Positions 44,623-56,774 of a DNA stretch of 64,000 nt are shown piece after piece. A program made the position numbers and the translations under genes. Under the pieces are notes generated by a model, which was given only the letters and a program-made list of their open reading frames with translations, searched no databases and was not told the origin of the DNA. The DNA is from Trifolium pratense (taxonomy: Eukaryota; Streptophyta; Magnoliopsida; Fabales; Fabaceae). Position 1 is the stretch's first letter; each line of letters begins with the position of its first letter. The DNA lies in the NCBI RefSeq assembly GCF_020283565.1, contig NC_060065.1, positions 17,770,866-17,834,865 of the forward strand, in the 5' to 3' direction.

Positions 44623-47600
44623 TTTATTTCAAGTGATTCATTTGAACTTCTGGTTCATATTTTTAGCTGCTTATTCCCTCCCCCTAATATTTGGAAAATT
44701 AATTCATCACTTGAAAATTAGCCTTCTGGGCTATAAACAAGTCCCTAATTATTGGCTCAATATAATTTATAAGGGATGAAGAGTTATATCAAATATATTT
44801 TCCCAATATTCTTTTACGACCCATTTAAATGCATTATATTGGAGCAATTGAGACGTACCCAACACATCCAAAAATGTTCATATATGGGAAATTAGGTTTA
44901 TAAACCAAAATTCAAATAAATTAGGGGAGAACTTATGTATATAATAATTTGTTGGCATGATGCTATTCAATATCTCAACATACATGTTTGAGTGTTCCCA
45001 ACTATAACTTAAAATGGATCTTCAGGTCCATTTTTTTTTTTGTTTGTACGAACATATTTCACAAGATGTTCGGTATAAATTTCAATTAACATGTGATATT
45101 TATCAAATACTTTCTAGAATAATATATATAAAATGATCTCTTAAAAATAATCTCACAAACTTCTGGTTGTGAGTTTATAACAAACATACATGTGACCATT
45201 TGGTTGATGCATCAATTCAAATTTTAGAAATCTAATCGGTCCACATGATCGGTGTATTGATTTACAAATATCACCTTATATATATTCTAAAAAATAAAAG
45301 ATGCTCATTTACTTAATTTATAAACTTTCTTCGGGAACTAGTAACACATAAAAATTATTAGATTGAAGAAACTTCAGGCCCTTCAATTCATATAAAATTA
45401 TTTTATATTTCACATCATAATAGATTCGGGATGACCCATCCGATCTTGCCAATTACAAACTTAATATGATTTAAAGTGTAAACTTCTGGTTTACTTAAAC
45501 ATGTGCTTAAGTTGCACTAATATCATAAGTACACCACAAACTAGAGACAAAAGTTGATAATATGTCTCGTAATATAGAGATAAAATATCTCCGTCGTTTC
45601 TTGTTTCAATATGATATTCATTTATGTGAATATCCTTTGGTAAGACTTAAAATATAAAATACATTAGCAAATTGCAACTTTGTTTCTCGATATAACAATG
45701 CATTGACTCTTCTGGAGCCTTCAATAATTTTCGTACTACCAAATATAAAATTTAATTTTTCATGAATAGTAGTATTTATGAATATTTTCAAGCTAAACAA
45801 ATATGTTTCTACAAAAAAAATCTTTTCGGTGGAACACAATAAAAAAATAGTAATAATTTATTTGTATGAGAATTAAAAGAGTAAAAAAATAAAGTATAAC
45901 AGAATAATGTTTACGTGGATTTCGGTAGAATTAGAAATTAAAATATAGTAACAATTAAAAGATTTTAAAATTAAAATCAATCAATTGATTTAAATATGTA
46001 ACTGAATAACTAAAATCAGTTTATGTTTGCAAAAAATAATTTGAGTTTAATCATTATTATGAGAGGAAAAAAAACGTATGAACCATGCATTCAATCATGA
46101 GTTTAATATATCAATAACATCCATCCAATGTATGTACAACAATGGATATACAAAATATTTTTGAACTTATTTTTTTCAAAGTTGCTACTTCAAGACATAA
46201 ATAATTCTTCAATTGTAAATAATTCCTTTAATTTTGGTCCATCTTATACGAAGATCAAATATATCATATAGATGGTAATCATGTTGTAAAATTTTATAAG
46301 TTCTTCAACAAATCTCTTTTTAGAATGGCCGGAGAAATTCACAATTTTTTTTCATTAACAATAGCTAAGAAAATTCATATTCTTTGAGTAATTCATCTAA
46401 GATGCGCCAATATTAAAGCTTTAGTTCTTCAAGAACTATATCACAAGTGACCTTCATATAATGATCACAATGATCTTCATAATTTCTTCAAGAAAATTTC
46501 ATTCTTAAAGCAATCATTCAAAGATGCTTCAATATTAAGGTTTTCCCTTTTTCTTCTTTAATTAGTTCTTCGGGAACTAGCTAATATCACATATATTTTC
46601 ATTAGTTTTGCTAATTTGTCCACTTTTCCTTTTTTTTTTTCTTTCAATTCTAGCGAGAAGCCGAGCTTTTAAAATTAACACGGTCATGACTATTACCTCA
46701 ACGATGGCCACAATTTTGTCCATGGTAATCGTGTGTTGCTACATTCACTTCCGGGAATGGAGTAACATCAATGGGTTGGACTTCATTCACTTCTGGGAAT
46801 GATTTTTCATTCATTTATTATTGATATATACTATCATCAAATAATAAAATTAAGCAAATACTTAGATAAGCATAATAAACATAGTCAAATAAAAAAAATT
46901 AATTCCAATTATTTTTTATTAATACTAATGTAATGTAACGTACTGAAAATTTATAATGCAAATTAAATAGTAACTTAATAATAATTATAATGTAACCTAT
47001 GTTATGAATAAGATTAATTAGTAACTTATTGAAAAAATAAAAATAAATTGGCATATAACGTATTGATAACAAAATTGGCATATGATATACATGTTTTATG
47101 TTTTGTACAATATAGAAATAAATAAATAAATCCATTGAAAATTGTAAATTGCCAAAATTTTATAAAAATTGGTAAAACTATCCTTTAGGGATGCATATGT
47201 ATATTGAATTCTTCTGGAATTCTTAAGAAATAATTTGATTTTTCTTTTAAGTTCTTCAGGAATTATATAATATCGTTATAATGTAAGAATAATCCTTTAT
47301 GCAATCCTCATAAGAATAATCCATATTCTTCGTTATATTATAATATATCTAATTGTACAATCCTTCATAGATGTATCCATAATGAATTCTTCAAGAATTC
47401 GTGGAGTATAATTGGTTTTTAAATTGTTCAAGAACTATATAACAGATCAAATCAGTTATTTATCCAATCCTTCAGGGATTGATGTTCATTTTACTTATAT
47501 CTATGAATCTTCAGGATTCATATTTTAAAAGATATTTTACGGTACTTTTAGAAGCGTATGCTTATGAATCTTCAGGATTCATATTTTAAAATTTCATCAT

Positions 47601-47805
47601 ACTATGAATCTTCAGGATTCATATTTCAAAATTTCACCACGATACTTCTGGATCGTAGGTTTGTGAATCAATATAAAAAAAACGAGAAGAACAAAATGAT
47701 CTGAAAAAATAGGATAAAAAAAATTCATATATAAAATAAAATTGTCACTTCCCATTGTTGTTATACCTTTCTTGAAAGAGGAGAGACTATATCGTGCTGA
47801 TAACG

Positions 47806-48003
47806 TGTTATGAACTATTTCTAAAGAATAACAAGAATATAGAAGGAGAAGAGAAAGAGAGAAGAGAAAGGAATAGACCATTGTTATTATTCTATTCACA
47901 AGTGTGTTTTACATTGTAACAAAGAGGTCTTATTTATAGGACACAATTAGGGGACAAGAAAACCTACACAATAATGGACATTCATTACATATTATTCATA
48001 ACA
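47806..48003 (-). repeat. 5' LTR of the copia element
   Basis: 198 bp, the partner of 42481-42678. On the minus strand it is followed by the primer-site-like TTATCAGCACGA. Confidence 0.93.
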
Positions 48004-48231
48004 ATGTCATTATATTTCAATATCTTAGTTATATATTTTTGTCAATATGATATTATGAGTTGAATTTAGTCATTTTATATAATATTTTATTTGCAGACAT
48101 ATGAGAATGTTTATTGCCACAGGTGTGTAGAAGAAATATATGACGTTAACGATTTTGAGACAAAAGATGAGCAATTGAATCCATTTATGATGGAATAGTG
48201 TTACATGATTTGTATTTTTAAATATAGATAT

Positions 48232-49885
48232 TTTTTTTTGGTACAATAAGGGAGAAAAAAAGAAAAAAAAAACAAAACAGGAAGGGAAACTATCTAGTAA
48301 ACCAAGTCCCACTAGCATCAGCTAGAAGGAATAGTTTTATGCCAACAGGTGGAGTAGCTAACAGCGAGAACGCTTCAACATTTCGGGCGCCAAGCTTGGC
48401 TAAGTAGTCTGCGCATGCGTTACCCTCCTGGAGAGTATGTACCACCGTGACTCGCCAGTCCCTAGCAAGAAGATCTTTGATGTTGTGAAGGATTGCTGCA
48501 AAATGGTGCCATTCGTTGATAGGTTTCTCTATCAAATTAATGGTTGTTTTGGAGTCAGAATAACATATCATATCTTTTATATCCAGTTCCCAAGCTAGGT
48601 TTAGGCCATGATACATTGCCAAAAGCTCAGCATGTAGTATGTTTGAGAAACCGATATTCCCAGCAAATCCTCGGACCCAAGCTCCATAAGAGTTCCTAAT
48701 CAACCCCCCAAAGCCTGAAATTCCCGGGTTACCAATACTGCTACCATCCACATTTAAAATCATGTCCGTTCTATCAAGAGCATTCCATCGCACTAGCCTG
48801 TTTGTCGAGTTCAAATTTTGTTTAAAGAAGCACTTCATTAACACTTGGGCGTAATCTTCAATAAACCTCCTGATAGAGAATTGAGAAACCAACTCATTAG
48901 CCATGCATATCTTATTTCTAGCGCACCATATCCACCATATCGCGGCTAGGAACAAAAATTTGGAGGGACTGTCAATCCCTTTCCGCAACCAAACATATAG
49001 ATTATCTCCATGGAAGAAAGTTTGTTTTGTGAACCCGATGGTTTTCCAGAGGTGCTCAACGAACTCACAGTCCCTTAGGCAATGCAAAGTAGTTTCTTCC
49101 TCCGTGTTACACCTCGGACAAACATGAACTTGAAGCAACCCGCGATGTGAGAGCATCGCTCTAGTCGGGAGGGCATTGTGGAGGGCAGTCCATATGAAGA
49201 ATTTAATTTTTTCTGGCGCCTCAATGTGCCATAACCAGGACCAGCAGATATCGTCTGAGTTACTATTGCTAAAATCAATACGGTTAAGCCAATAATAACC
49301 ATCTCGGGCAGTATAAAGGCCATTCAGATTGCCTTTCCAAGTGTATCGGTCGGTGACGAGGGGATTTAAGCAAACAGGTAGCAATTTCAGACGGTCTTCG
49401 ACTTCAGAAGGGATGGTTGTATACAACGTGCTAAAGTCCCACTTACCATCTATGTAGACATCCCTCACTCTCATCTGGAGGTCATGGATATCAACATATA
49501 ACACCTGGTTAGCTAAAATGCCACTGCCAGACCAATTTGTATACCAAAAGGAAGTATTTCCATCACCGAGACGAAATTGGAAACCATCTTTAAGGATCAA
49601 TAAGGCTTTCATAATGGCATTCCAAATGACCGAACCTTGTTTCTTTGAAATAGTGATGAATACATCATCTTTGACATATTTGTGCTTCATTATTTGAACC
49701 CATAAAGCATCCTTGTTTTGGTGAATACTCCAGACCAGCTTGCCCAGGAGGGAAGTATTGGCCTCTCTCGTTTTCCTAATACCGAGACCACCCTTGCTTT
49801 TGGGTTTGGTGATCTTATCCCATCCAACTAGATTGATGCCTGTATTAGAAGTGCCTTTCCATAGGAAATTGCGCGCCATTCTATC
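48232..49885 (-). mobile_element. 5'-truncated L1-type LINE with TSD
   Basis: TATAGATAT flanks both ends (48223-48231 and 49886-49894). A T run at 48231-48239 is the complement of the poly(A) tail, so the element reads right to left. The 5' end is cut inside the RT C-terminal region. The insertion lies 219 bases from the copia element. Confidence 0.85.
48290..49879 (-). CDS. LINE ORF2 C-terminal part: RT thumb, zf-RVT and RNase H (529 residues, 5'-truncated)
   Basis: One uninterrupted frame. It starts in the segment after the RT core (MARNFLWKGTSNTGINLVGW, KPKSKGGLGIRK). It continues through FRLGDGNTSFW, the zf-RVT motif CPRCNTEEETTLHCLRDC, and an RNase H domain with ILNVDGSSIGNPG, HAELLAMYHG and CYSDSKTTIN, ending EGNACADYLAKLG. 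The palm and catalytic FADD are missing, so it cannot reverse-transcribe. The methionine is only the first in the frame. It resembles the LINE at 1-2505 in layout but is clearly different in sequence. Confidence 0.88.
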   Translation of the reverse strand: MARNFLWKGTSNTGINLVGWDKITKPKSKGGLGIRKTREANTSLLGKLVWSIHQNKDALWVQIMKHKYVKDDVFITISKKQGSVIWNAIMKALLILKDGFQFRLGDGNTSFWYTNWSGSGILANQVLYVDIHDLQMRVRDVYIDGKWDFSTLYTTIPSEVEDRLKLLPVCLNPLVTDRYTWKGNLNGLYTARDGYYWLNRIDFSNSNSDDICWSWLWHIEAPEKIKFFIWTALHNALPTRAMLSHRGLLQVHVCPRCNTEEETTLHCLRDCEFVEHLWKTIGFTKQTFFHGDNLYVWLRKGIDSPSKFLFLAAIWWIWCARNKICMANELVSQFSIRRFIEDYAQVLMKCFFKQNLNSTNRLVRWNALDRTDMILNVDGSSIGNPGISGFGGLIRNSYGAWVRGFAGNIGFSNILHAELLAMYHGLNLAWELDIKDMICYSDSKTTINLIEKPINEWHHFAAILHNIKDLLARDWRVTVVHTLQEGNACADYLAKLGARNVEAFSLLATPPVGIKLFLLADASGTWFTR

Positions 49886-49894
49886 TATAGATAT

Positions 49895-50677
49895 GTATTA
49901 CCTAGGTTTCACTTTTTTCCTTTTAACCGATCAAAAAACACATGTAATATATCATGGTTGTTTCCATTATTTATTTGTAGAAGAACTAATGTAGATTTGT
50001 TAAATGTTCTTTTTATAGCAATACGTATTATAAGACAAACTTCCTTTCATAAGATCCAGTCCATAGGGGGTGCCAAGAAAATAATACTACATCACTTGCG
50101 TCTAAACATACAAATTGCATAGCACTAAAACATGTGGGTGTTGCCATTAGGATACCTGACAAAAATAAAATATAAAAAATCCGAGCATTGCTACGACGGA
50201 AGAAATAATACTGGTTTGGTTTTCAAGCACGTGTATATCTTTTTCCGTTTTTATATATTTAATAATATAAATTTTTCTTTAATAATATAAATTTTAAAGA
50301 AAGTGCAATAGTGATCCTCTATTTTCTCATTCAAAAGAAACCACACTTTCTCTAATTTTATAAGTTGTAAAATTTTGGACAAATCATCTATATTATGCCT
50401 ACTAAACCGTAAAAGTACTAACAAGAGGTATGAAAAATTGATTGAAATCTAATCATTGGTGTTCCTTAATATTAAATTTTAAATTAAAATACCAAACGCC
50501 CTCATATGTTGTGGCGCGGCTGCCGTAAATATGGTCCTATGGATTGGAAAAAGAAAATTAAGACATTTTGGTATGATAATATTGTATTAAAGTCATGATT
50601 ATGAATTTATGACTATAACCATTTTCCTCTCTTCAGGTGATGGACAAAAAAGTAAAAAAAAAATCTATTATATATTT
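49895..50677. other. Gene-free stretch
   Basis: AT-rich DNA with a short direct echo (TTTAATAATATAAATTTT twice at about 50257-50297). No gene or transposon end recognised. Confidence 0.5.
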
Positions 50678-51030
50678 AAGGAAATATTTTGAGAGAAATC
50701 ACAAATTATTTAATTTTGTCAAACATTTTTAGAAATTTTTTTAAACCATTGGATAAAATAAAATAAATGAATCGAATTTGACATTTTTAGCAAAATATTT
50801 GGTGTCAATTGAGCATAATAAAAATCGATCTTTTCTACGGGATCTATTAATATAAGGAAATATTTAGAGAGAAATCACAAATTATTTAATTTTGTCAAAC
50901 ATTTTTAGAAATTGTTTTAAACCATTGGATTAAATAAAATAAATTAATCAAATTTGACATTTTTAGCAAAATATTTGGTGTCAATTGATCATAATAAAAA
51001 ACGATCTTTTCTACGGGATCTATTAATATA
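50678..51030 (+). repeat. Two-copy tandem repeat, 176 bp unit
   Basis: Copy 1 is 50678-50853 and copy 2 is 50854-51030. Both begin AAGGAAATATTT and end CTACGGGATCTATTAATAT. They differ at only a few bases, so the duplication is recent. A stray ACGGGATCTATTTTA at about 51376 may be a trace of a further copy. Confidence 0.88.
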
Positions 51031-51049
51031 TATTAAGAGTTTAATGATC

Positions 51050-51208
51050 ACACGTCGTCAGTGTAATTTAATTTTACACCGACAACCAATTAGAATGATT
51101 CGATCTTCCATGTCATATTAAGAGGGTGGGGTTAACTGGGGTGACTTAATGGAAAACATGGTTGACAGTGTAAAATTATTTTACACTGCCAATGCATATT
51201 CCTTTTAT
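51050..51208. mobile_element. Short MITE with TIRs around GTCAGTGTAA...TTTTACAC
   Basis: The left end reads CGTCAGTGTAATTTAATTTTACACC and then GACAACC; the complemented right end reads GGCAGTGTAAAATAATTTTACAC and then TGTCAAC. The ends are inverted and about 160 bp apart. A target duplication was not fixed. Confidence 0.55.
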
Positions 51209-51489
51209 GAAGGTCCATCTTTTTCTTTTTGTAATTTTTATGAAAATCTATATTTTTACTCTTATTAATAAGATGATTACTTTTTTTTTAAGATGATTAC
51301 TTTTTCTTTTTTTTTACTCAATGATTACTTTTTCTTAATTACTACATAAACTTATATTTCATTTTATATATTAATACGGGATCTATTTTATTTTTGTAAT
51401 TTATATTGTAGTTTACATTTCTATTCATATATTATTAAAAAACTTTTTTATTTTTTTAAAAAATTCTATGTGGCCTATATCTATACTAA

Positions 51490-53448
51490 TCTATACTAAT
51501 ATTATATTTAGGACTTATTTTTCAAAGCATTTTGTACACGTGGAAGTCCCACAATGAAAGTTCATTTTCATGCATTTCATATTTAATGTTATTATTTTCA
51601 CCAAACTTATTAAGGAAAATGATATCGTGTTTAATGTCCACAATAATTTTGTTGATTCTCCTATTTTTTTTCTCTAATAATCGGATTAACCTATGCATAT
51701 CACGAAAAAAGGGTATGTAAACATATAAATCCCGATTAACCTTAAAAAATTGTACGTGTATTGATTGTTGTTTATTGCTCATTCCCCTTGACAGAAAAGC
51801 ATTGCGTTTTAACTCAATTCATAATTAAAGGCATTTTATTATTTGCTACTAACACACTCCAAATTTAATGAAATTAGCGTTTCAATATAAATAAAGGGTA
51901 ATTAACTTTATTCACCAAAAAAAAGGGTAATTAACTTTTGTTCGACGATTAAACAAAGAGTAAAATTGAGACCAATTTTGTAATTCAAATACATGGAATT
52001 TTGAATATGATTATAAATTAAAAATACTTAATTATGTCCCATAATTTTGACTTGACTTCTCCTACCATAACCTTTTCAACTTATTAATGGATATTTATTA
52101 AAAATTGAACTACGATAAATGTCACAATTCTCAATTAATTAATTCAAAATCATGAATTAAAGGAATGAAAATCAGATTTTCTCAATTTTTTTTTGTTTCA
52201 AATTGTCAGTTTTTCTATACAAAATCATGAATTAAGTTTTGCGTTATAATCACTATACCACGCTTTATCTTGAATTTTATTTGTTTTGTAATATTATACT
52301 TATATTGAATATTAACATTCAATATTTGATGTAGAGTAATGAGTCGGAGTAGCAAACAAGTTCTTCAATAGTCAAGTTTTTGGCCAATGTAAAACCTCTA
52401 TAAACGACATAAAGTTTCACAAGCATCATGTCATACGACTCACGAATGAAGCCAGAAAAGTTTGATAAGTAAAAACCTAAATTGTTTCTGATAAAACCCT
52501 CATAACTAGCTCTAACCGGGGAACCTAAACAACTATCGTCAACGTTGAGGATCACACAAGAGAAGTTTTCATTGTTCCATTTGATGAAGGTGTACTAACG
52601 TGATTAGAGGAGAAAAAAGATGTGAAAATCTAGACCAAACTCTGGATGTTGATGTTGAAGGATAGCTGATTTAGGGACAAAGATTCATTGTTTAAATAAA
52701 TTAAATTATGATATCTCCATATACACCAAACACCAGCCGAGAAGGGATTAGCTTGGGGACCCATGGAGCCGACCTATAGCCAATCATGTGCGTCAATTAA
52801 GAGAAGAAAGTTCAGTCATTGAATTCAATGTGGTGCCAAAGGTTTCTAGGGAATGTATAGTCCTGAACACAATGAAGGAAAGTTGTTTCCTGGAGGCCAC
52901 ATCGAGTAAAAATAGAGGAAGTGTCCAACTTCCGATGATTGAGTAAGGAAAGCAGGAACCAAATTATGACAGGCTAACCGTAAGAAAAAGATGATCTTCG
53001 CATGTAACTACTTTACTTTAAATAAAATGCAGAAAATCAAAAGTTTAGAAATAAAAAGATGATCTTTGAATGTAACTACTCTACTTTATTTTATGTGCGT
53101 AGCAAATTTGAATTGTGTTAAGTTGTTTTTATAATAAAAATAAATTTAAATGTATATTAGTCGTCATATATTTTCATAAAAGTAAAATTTAGACCCCTTA
53201 TTAAAAAAAATGATTTTTTGGGCTTAATTTTGTTTTCAAAAACTTAGTCATTATTTAATTATTGACATTTTAATTTTTGAAGTAGCAAAATTTGTTACAC
53301 AGATTTTTAAAGACAAAAAAATTCGGTGTGACTTATTAAACATATTAGTGTAATTTATAATTTTTTGTGTTAGATAATTATGAAATATTACAATGTTAAT
53401 TTTTATACTCACTTTTTAACCCGTGCTTGGCACGGGTCCGGATACTAG
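51490..53448 (+). mobile_element. Non-autonomous Helitron, ~1.96 kb, carrying a LINE fragment
   Basis: The 5' end reads TCTATACTAATATTATATTT after a host A (51489); the same TCTATACTAA occurs 10 bases earlier, so the start could be 51480. The 3' end has the hairpin CCCGTGC-TTG-GCACGGG (53420-53436), then 8 bases and ACTAG, closing with CTAG at 53445-53448 before a host T. TC...CTAG ends, a hairpin about 12 bases from the end, no TIRs and an A/T target are Helitron hallmarks. No RepHel protein is present. A related 5' end may exist at about 61510. Confidence 0.82.
52319..53000 (-). pseudogene. LINE zf-RVT/RNase H relic inside the Helitron
   Basis: On the minus strand about 53000-52620 gives decayed zf-RVT wording (IFFLRLACHNLVPAF, FPSLCSGLYIP). 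Then 52555-52319 gives RNase H wording (MILNVDDSCLGSPVRASYEG, ELVCYSDSLL), ending at a stop. It resembles the LINE at 48290-49879 (ILNVDGSSIGNPG, ICYSDSKTT). It may have been captured by the Helitron or inserted in it. Confidence 0.75.
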
Positions 53449-54028
53449 TTATTATAAGTTGATAGATATGATGGAGGTTTGATTTATTATGGAAATGATT
53501 GATGATTATATTTGTATGAAGGATATATTTGCAAATATTATAAAGTAGTGTTTAATATAGAAAACTTAATAAAGAAATAAATATGCATTATAAAGAAACA
53601 AATATACAATGAATCTAAAATGTAAATTTTTTCTTATATATAGAACCAGATAGAGTACTATTTACTTAATAGTTAATAGTTTCATTCAGATAGAGTACTA
53701 TTTACTTAATAGTTTCATTCACATATCAAGACATGATATTTACATACATAGATCATCTTACATGAAAATAGAACGTTTTATAACCTTTAACTTTGTTACT
53801 TTGAAAGATAATCACATTTGCCAATAGCATGATTGATAATTCCCCCGTAGAAATATTAGGAATGAAAAGTGTTAGAAAAATATTATTAAATATAAAAGTA
53901 AAACAATATACATAGAGAAAAGTACAATAAAAAAATATAACAATGTGATGGTAAAAATGGTGGCTGTTGTAGTTGATTGATATGCCTTTATATAGATACA
54001 TGAAATATGGTTTTAGAGATGCATCATG
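53449..54028. other. Gene-free stretch
   Basis: AT-rich, with AGATAGAGTACTATTTACTT repeated near 53648 and 53690. A minus-strand frame at 53753-54034 is low-complexity and has no family. Nothing else seen. Confidence 0.5.
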
Positions 54029-55404
54029 TAACACCCAAACCCATTAATGCATTTATTTATTTCTACCTTTAGTAAAATCTTTTTCAAAATACGCAACGGA
54101 AAATCACAATCCAATTTATTGAATATCGGTTCGAGTATTACATTCTTCAACCAAAATAATACTAATGTAATTAATTAGTAAAAACAGTGTTTATACAAAA
54201 TAATCCTCTTTATCAAAAGATATAGTTTTACAAATAAATATCAAAAGCCATAAAGACTCTATAGTCTAAATACAACCCTTTTCCCGTGTCACAATCAGAA
54301 CGAAGCTTCACCAACGACTATACATCGATAACCACAAAACCTGTGAATCTGGAACCCCAACGGTCCAACACATAACACATAAAAGAGAGTTAGATAACAT
54401 ACTCAAAATATACAAGTGTAAGTAAACGATACTTAAACACTTCATCACAAATCATGCATAGTCTAACTCATGCATATACTTCATTAATCATATCTAATTA
54501 GGAGTTATAACCTAATTGTACTCATACTTCATTTATAAGCATACATCATTAACTTCATTTAATTATAAGCTACACAAAGTTATAATCAAATATCAATCAT
54601 AATTCACAAGATATAGCCAATTACATTTAAAATCATCGGACAATCAACATATACAACAAGTCTAACACACATAAACAATTATCACAAATTCCAAACATAT
54701 GTGTCACATATCAAATATCAAATAATGTACACATATCCTAATGCAATCTAATGCCACAATCTTCATGCTATGTCCCCTAGACATATCTAATGCATGTGGT
54801 ACCATCTTCTTTATTAGAGTATCTCACCTCTAATATCCTTCTTTATCGGATAAATATAATCTGATATCCTTCTTTATTGGAATATCCAATATCACATATA
54901 TATTCATGAATGCATGTATGTATTTCATGAATTCACTCACAATTATTTTAATTAGCATTAAGCTCTTCCTTTACTAATGTGGAACACTATCCAACATTAC
55001 TTCTTTATTAAGATAACACTATACCTTAATATCCTTCTTTATTAGAATAACATAATTCTAATATCCTTCTTTATTAAGTTGATTAACACCTTAATATACT
55101 TCTTGACATTTAAATAAACATCATCAACACAATCAACAACAATTATATTCCAAAACAAGATACACACACATAATCCAATTGCATACATCATCACAAAAGC
55201 ATAAGATTAAGTCATATTCCCAACACATATTCATGACCTTCACAATCATATTTATTCTCTCAGATTACTCAATTAATCTCATACAATATGTTCATTATCC
55301 ATATTATAAGCATATATGTCTATTACAACAATTAACATACATAATATAACATGTTAGAACCCTCAAAGCCATTCGAATTTCAAAACAACAAAGTGATGTG
55401 CTGT

Positions 55405-55520
55405 CACGGTGGCTTAGCGAGCCGTAGCGAGTCGTAGCGAACCTGTTCGCTGAGCGAAGGTCTGGCGAGCCGTAGCGAACCAAACCAGTGGAACACTGGC
55501 TCCTGGCGAGCCGTAGCGAA
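55405..55520. repeat. AGCGAGCCGTAGCGA-rich short repeat cluster
   Basis: The words GCGAGCCGTAGCGA and GTTCGCTGAGCGAAGG recur at least three times, with small palindromes (TTCGCTGAGCGAA). A weaker relative is at about 2870-2950. Confidence 0.7.
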
Positions 55521-55612
55521 CGGTTCCTGACAAGAAGTGCTCAAACTTCGCATTTCCACCCCAAATCACCCAAAAATCCCATTTTTCATGTTATAAACCC
55601 CAAATAAGTTTA

Positions 55613-56181
55613 GAGCATCCACAATGGAGCACTCCATTTTTGAGTACTTAAATGGTCCCACATAGACACATCATTAATTTATTATTTTTTTAATAATAGT
55701 ACCTAATAGGTACTCAACCCCTCCAATGGAGCATTTCTTAAAAAGTTCTAAAAAGGGTCCCATCAATAACTCCACATCATTAAAATTTGAAATTTAATTT
55801 AAAATAATATTGCCAAATTTTAAGAATTACATAATTAAAAAATAATTTAAAATAATTAATAAAATGGTAATTTTGAGAGGAGTAGAATCCTTCAATTTGG
55901 TTTTGATTTATATGATAGGAGTATTTATTAACGGTAAAAAGAAACAAACAATGACTACCAAATCTATATATGGTTGACATTAAATTTTTATGCCAATTTA
56001 AAAATTGTGATTTTTTTATTTTTTGAATATATTAAATAAAGTGGGTCCCATAAAAAGAAGAGAGAGAGAGTTCTTATATTAGAAGTGGTACCTATTAGGT
56101 ACTAAAATGTGTTGTGCTCCAATGGTAGTACCTAATAAGTACCATGAGTACCTAATAAGTACTACACCATTGGAGGTGGTC
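55613..56181. mobile_element. Tourist-like MITE, 569 bp, TSD TTA
   Basis: The left end is GAGCATCCACAATGG and the right end, complemented, is GACCACCTCCAATGG. TTA flanks both sides (55610-55612 and 56182-56184). The interior repeats GTACCTAATAGGTACT-type palindromes near both ends. It sits inside the LTR-like sequence at 54029-56760. Confidence 0.75.
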
Positions 56182-56774
56182 TTATATTCAAGTGCAACAA
56201 ACATATCTAAAAACAAAAGGACGGTTCATTTCACCGATCTACCATTTTTACTACGAAAAAGTAAAGATTTACAACTTTTACTCAAAACACTCAAGAACAC
56301 AAAGTTCTTGAGTTTAATCATCCATAAAATTAGTTTTTATCCACTAATTCGTTCATACATCATGTTAAAATCATATTAAGCATGTTATGAACCTTAGAAT
56401 CGATTTCCATTAGGAAAATCCATTCAAACTAAAACGAAAATTGGGTGGAGAAAGTTCGGGTAAGGAGAAATCGACATTCTCCCCTTTCTCGTGTCACCCA
56501 CGAACATGAAATCTACTCTCTTACCTGGATTCGAAGAAAAACTCGAAGATTGCTCTTGAATCCCTTCACTTTCTCTATGCCCTAGCTCCTCTTCTCTTCC
56601 TTCTCTCTAACCTCTCACAAGAGCATGAAAAATGAAATGTTCCCTCTCCCTCTTAGGCCATATGGCGCCCCCTCACAAGTCCACAAGGCCCATTGGGCCT
56701 CAAGCCCAATAACTTGATCCAACACGCGATAACTCTCACTACTCGCTTAATAACTAAAGTATTCGATAAATAAC

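Larger units (their letters stand above)
42481..48003 (-). mobile_element. Ty1-copia-type LTR retrotransposon, young LTRs, decayed interior
   Basis: Two 198 bp LTRs (42481-42678 and 47806-48003) start TGTTATGAAC and end CATAACA and differ at 2 positions. ATGTC flanks the whole element (42476-42480 and 48004-48008). On the minus strand a polypurine tract AAGGGGGAG abuts the 3' LTR (42679-42687), and a primer-site-like TTATCAGCACGA follows the 5' LTR, so the element reads right to left. The 5.1 kb interior retains copia traces: YIDDKNIIKTPEEL (RT box, about 43690-43750) and a region near 44700-44880 ending in ILGGGNKQL-type wording, interrupted by stops. It is probably a non-autonomous copy moved by proteins supplied in trans. 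Confidence 0.92.
54029..56760 (-). mobile_element. Putative LTR of a Ty3-gypsy-type element, interrupted by a MITE
   Basis: On the minus strand the segment ends GGGTTTGGGTGTTACA, a common terminus of plant chromovirus LTRs. Inside are CTTCTTTATT-type repeats (54800-55100), an AGCGAGCCGTAGCGA-rich patch (55405-55520), and a CT-rich stretch at 56560-56660. The start is not fixed (perhaps TGTTGGATCAAG near 56725). No primer site, partner LTR or target duplication was found, so this may be a solo or truncated LTR. Confidence 0.4.

Noticed and set aside
46899..47135. Minus-strand 78-residue frame inside the copia element
   Set aside because: AT-driven Ile/Tyr/Phe-rich translation with no copia motif.
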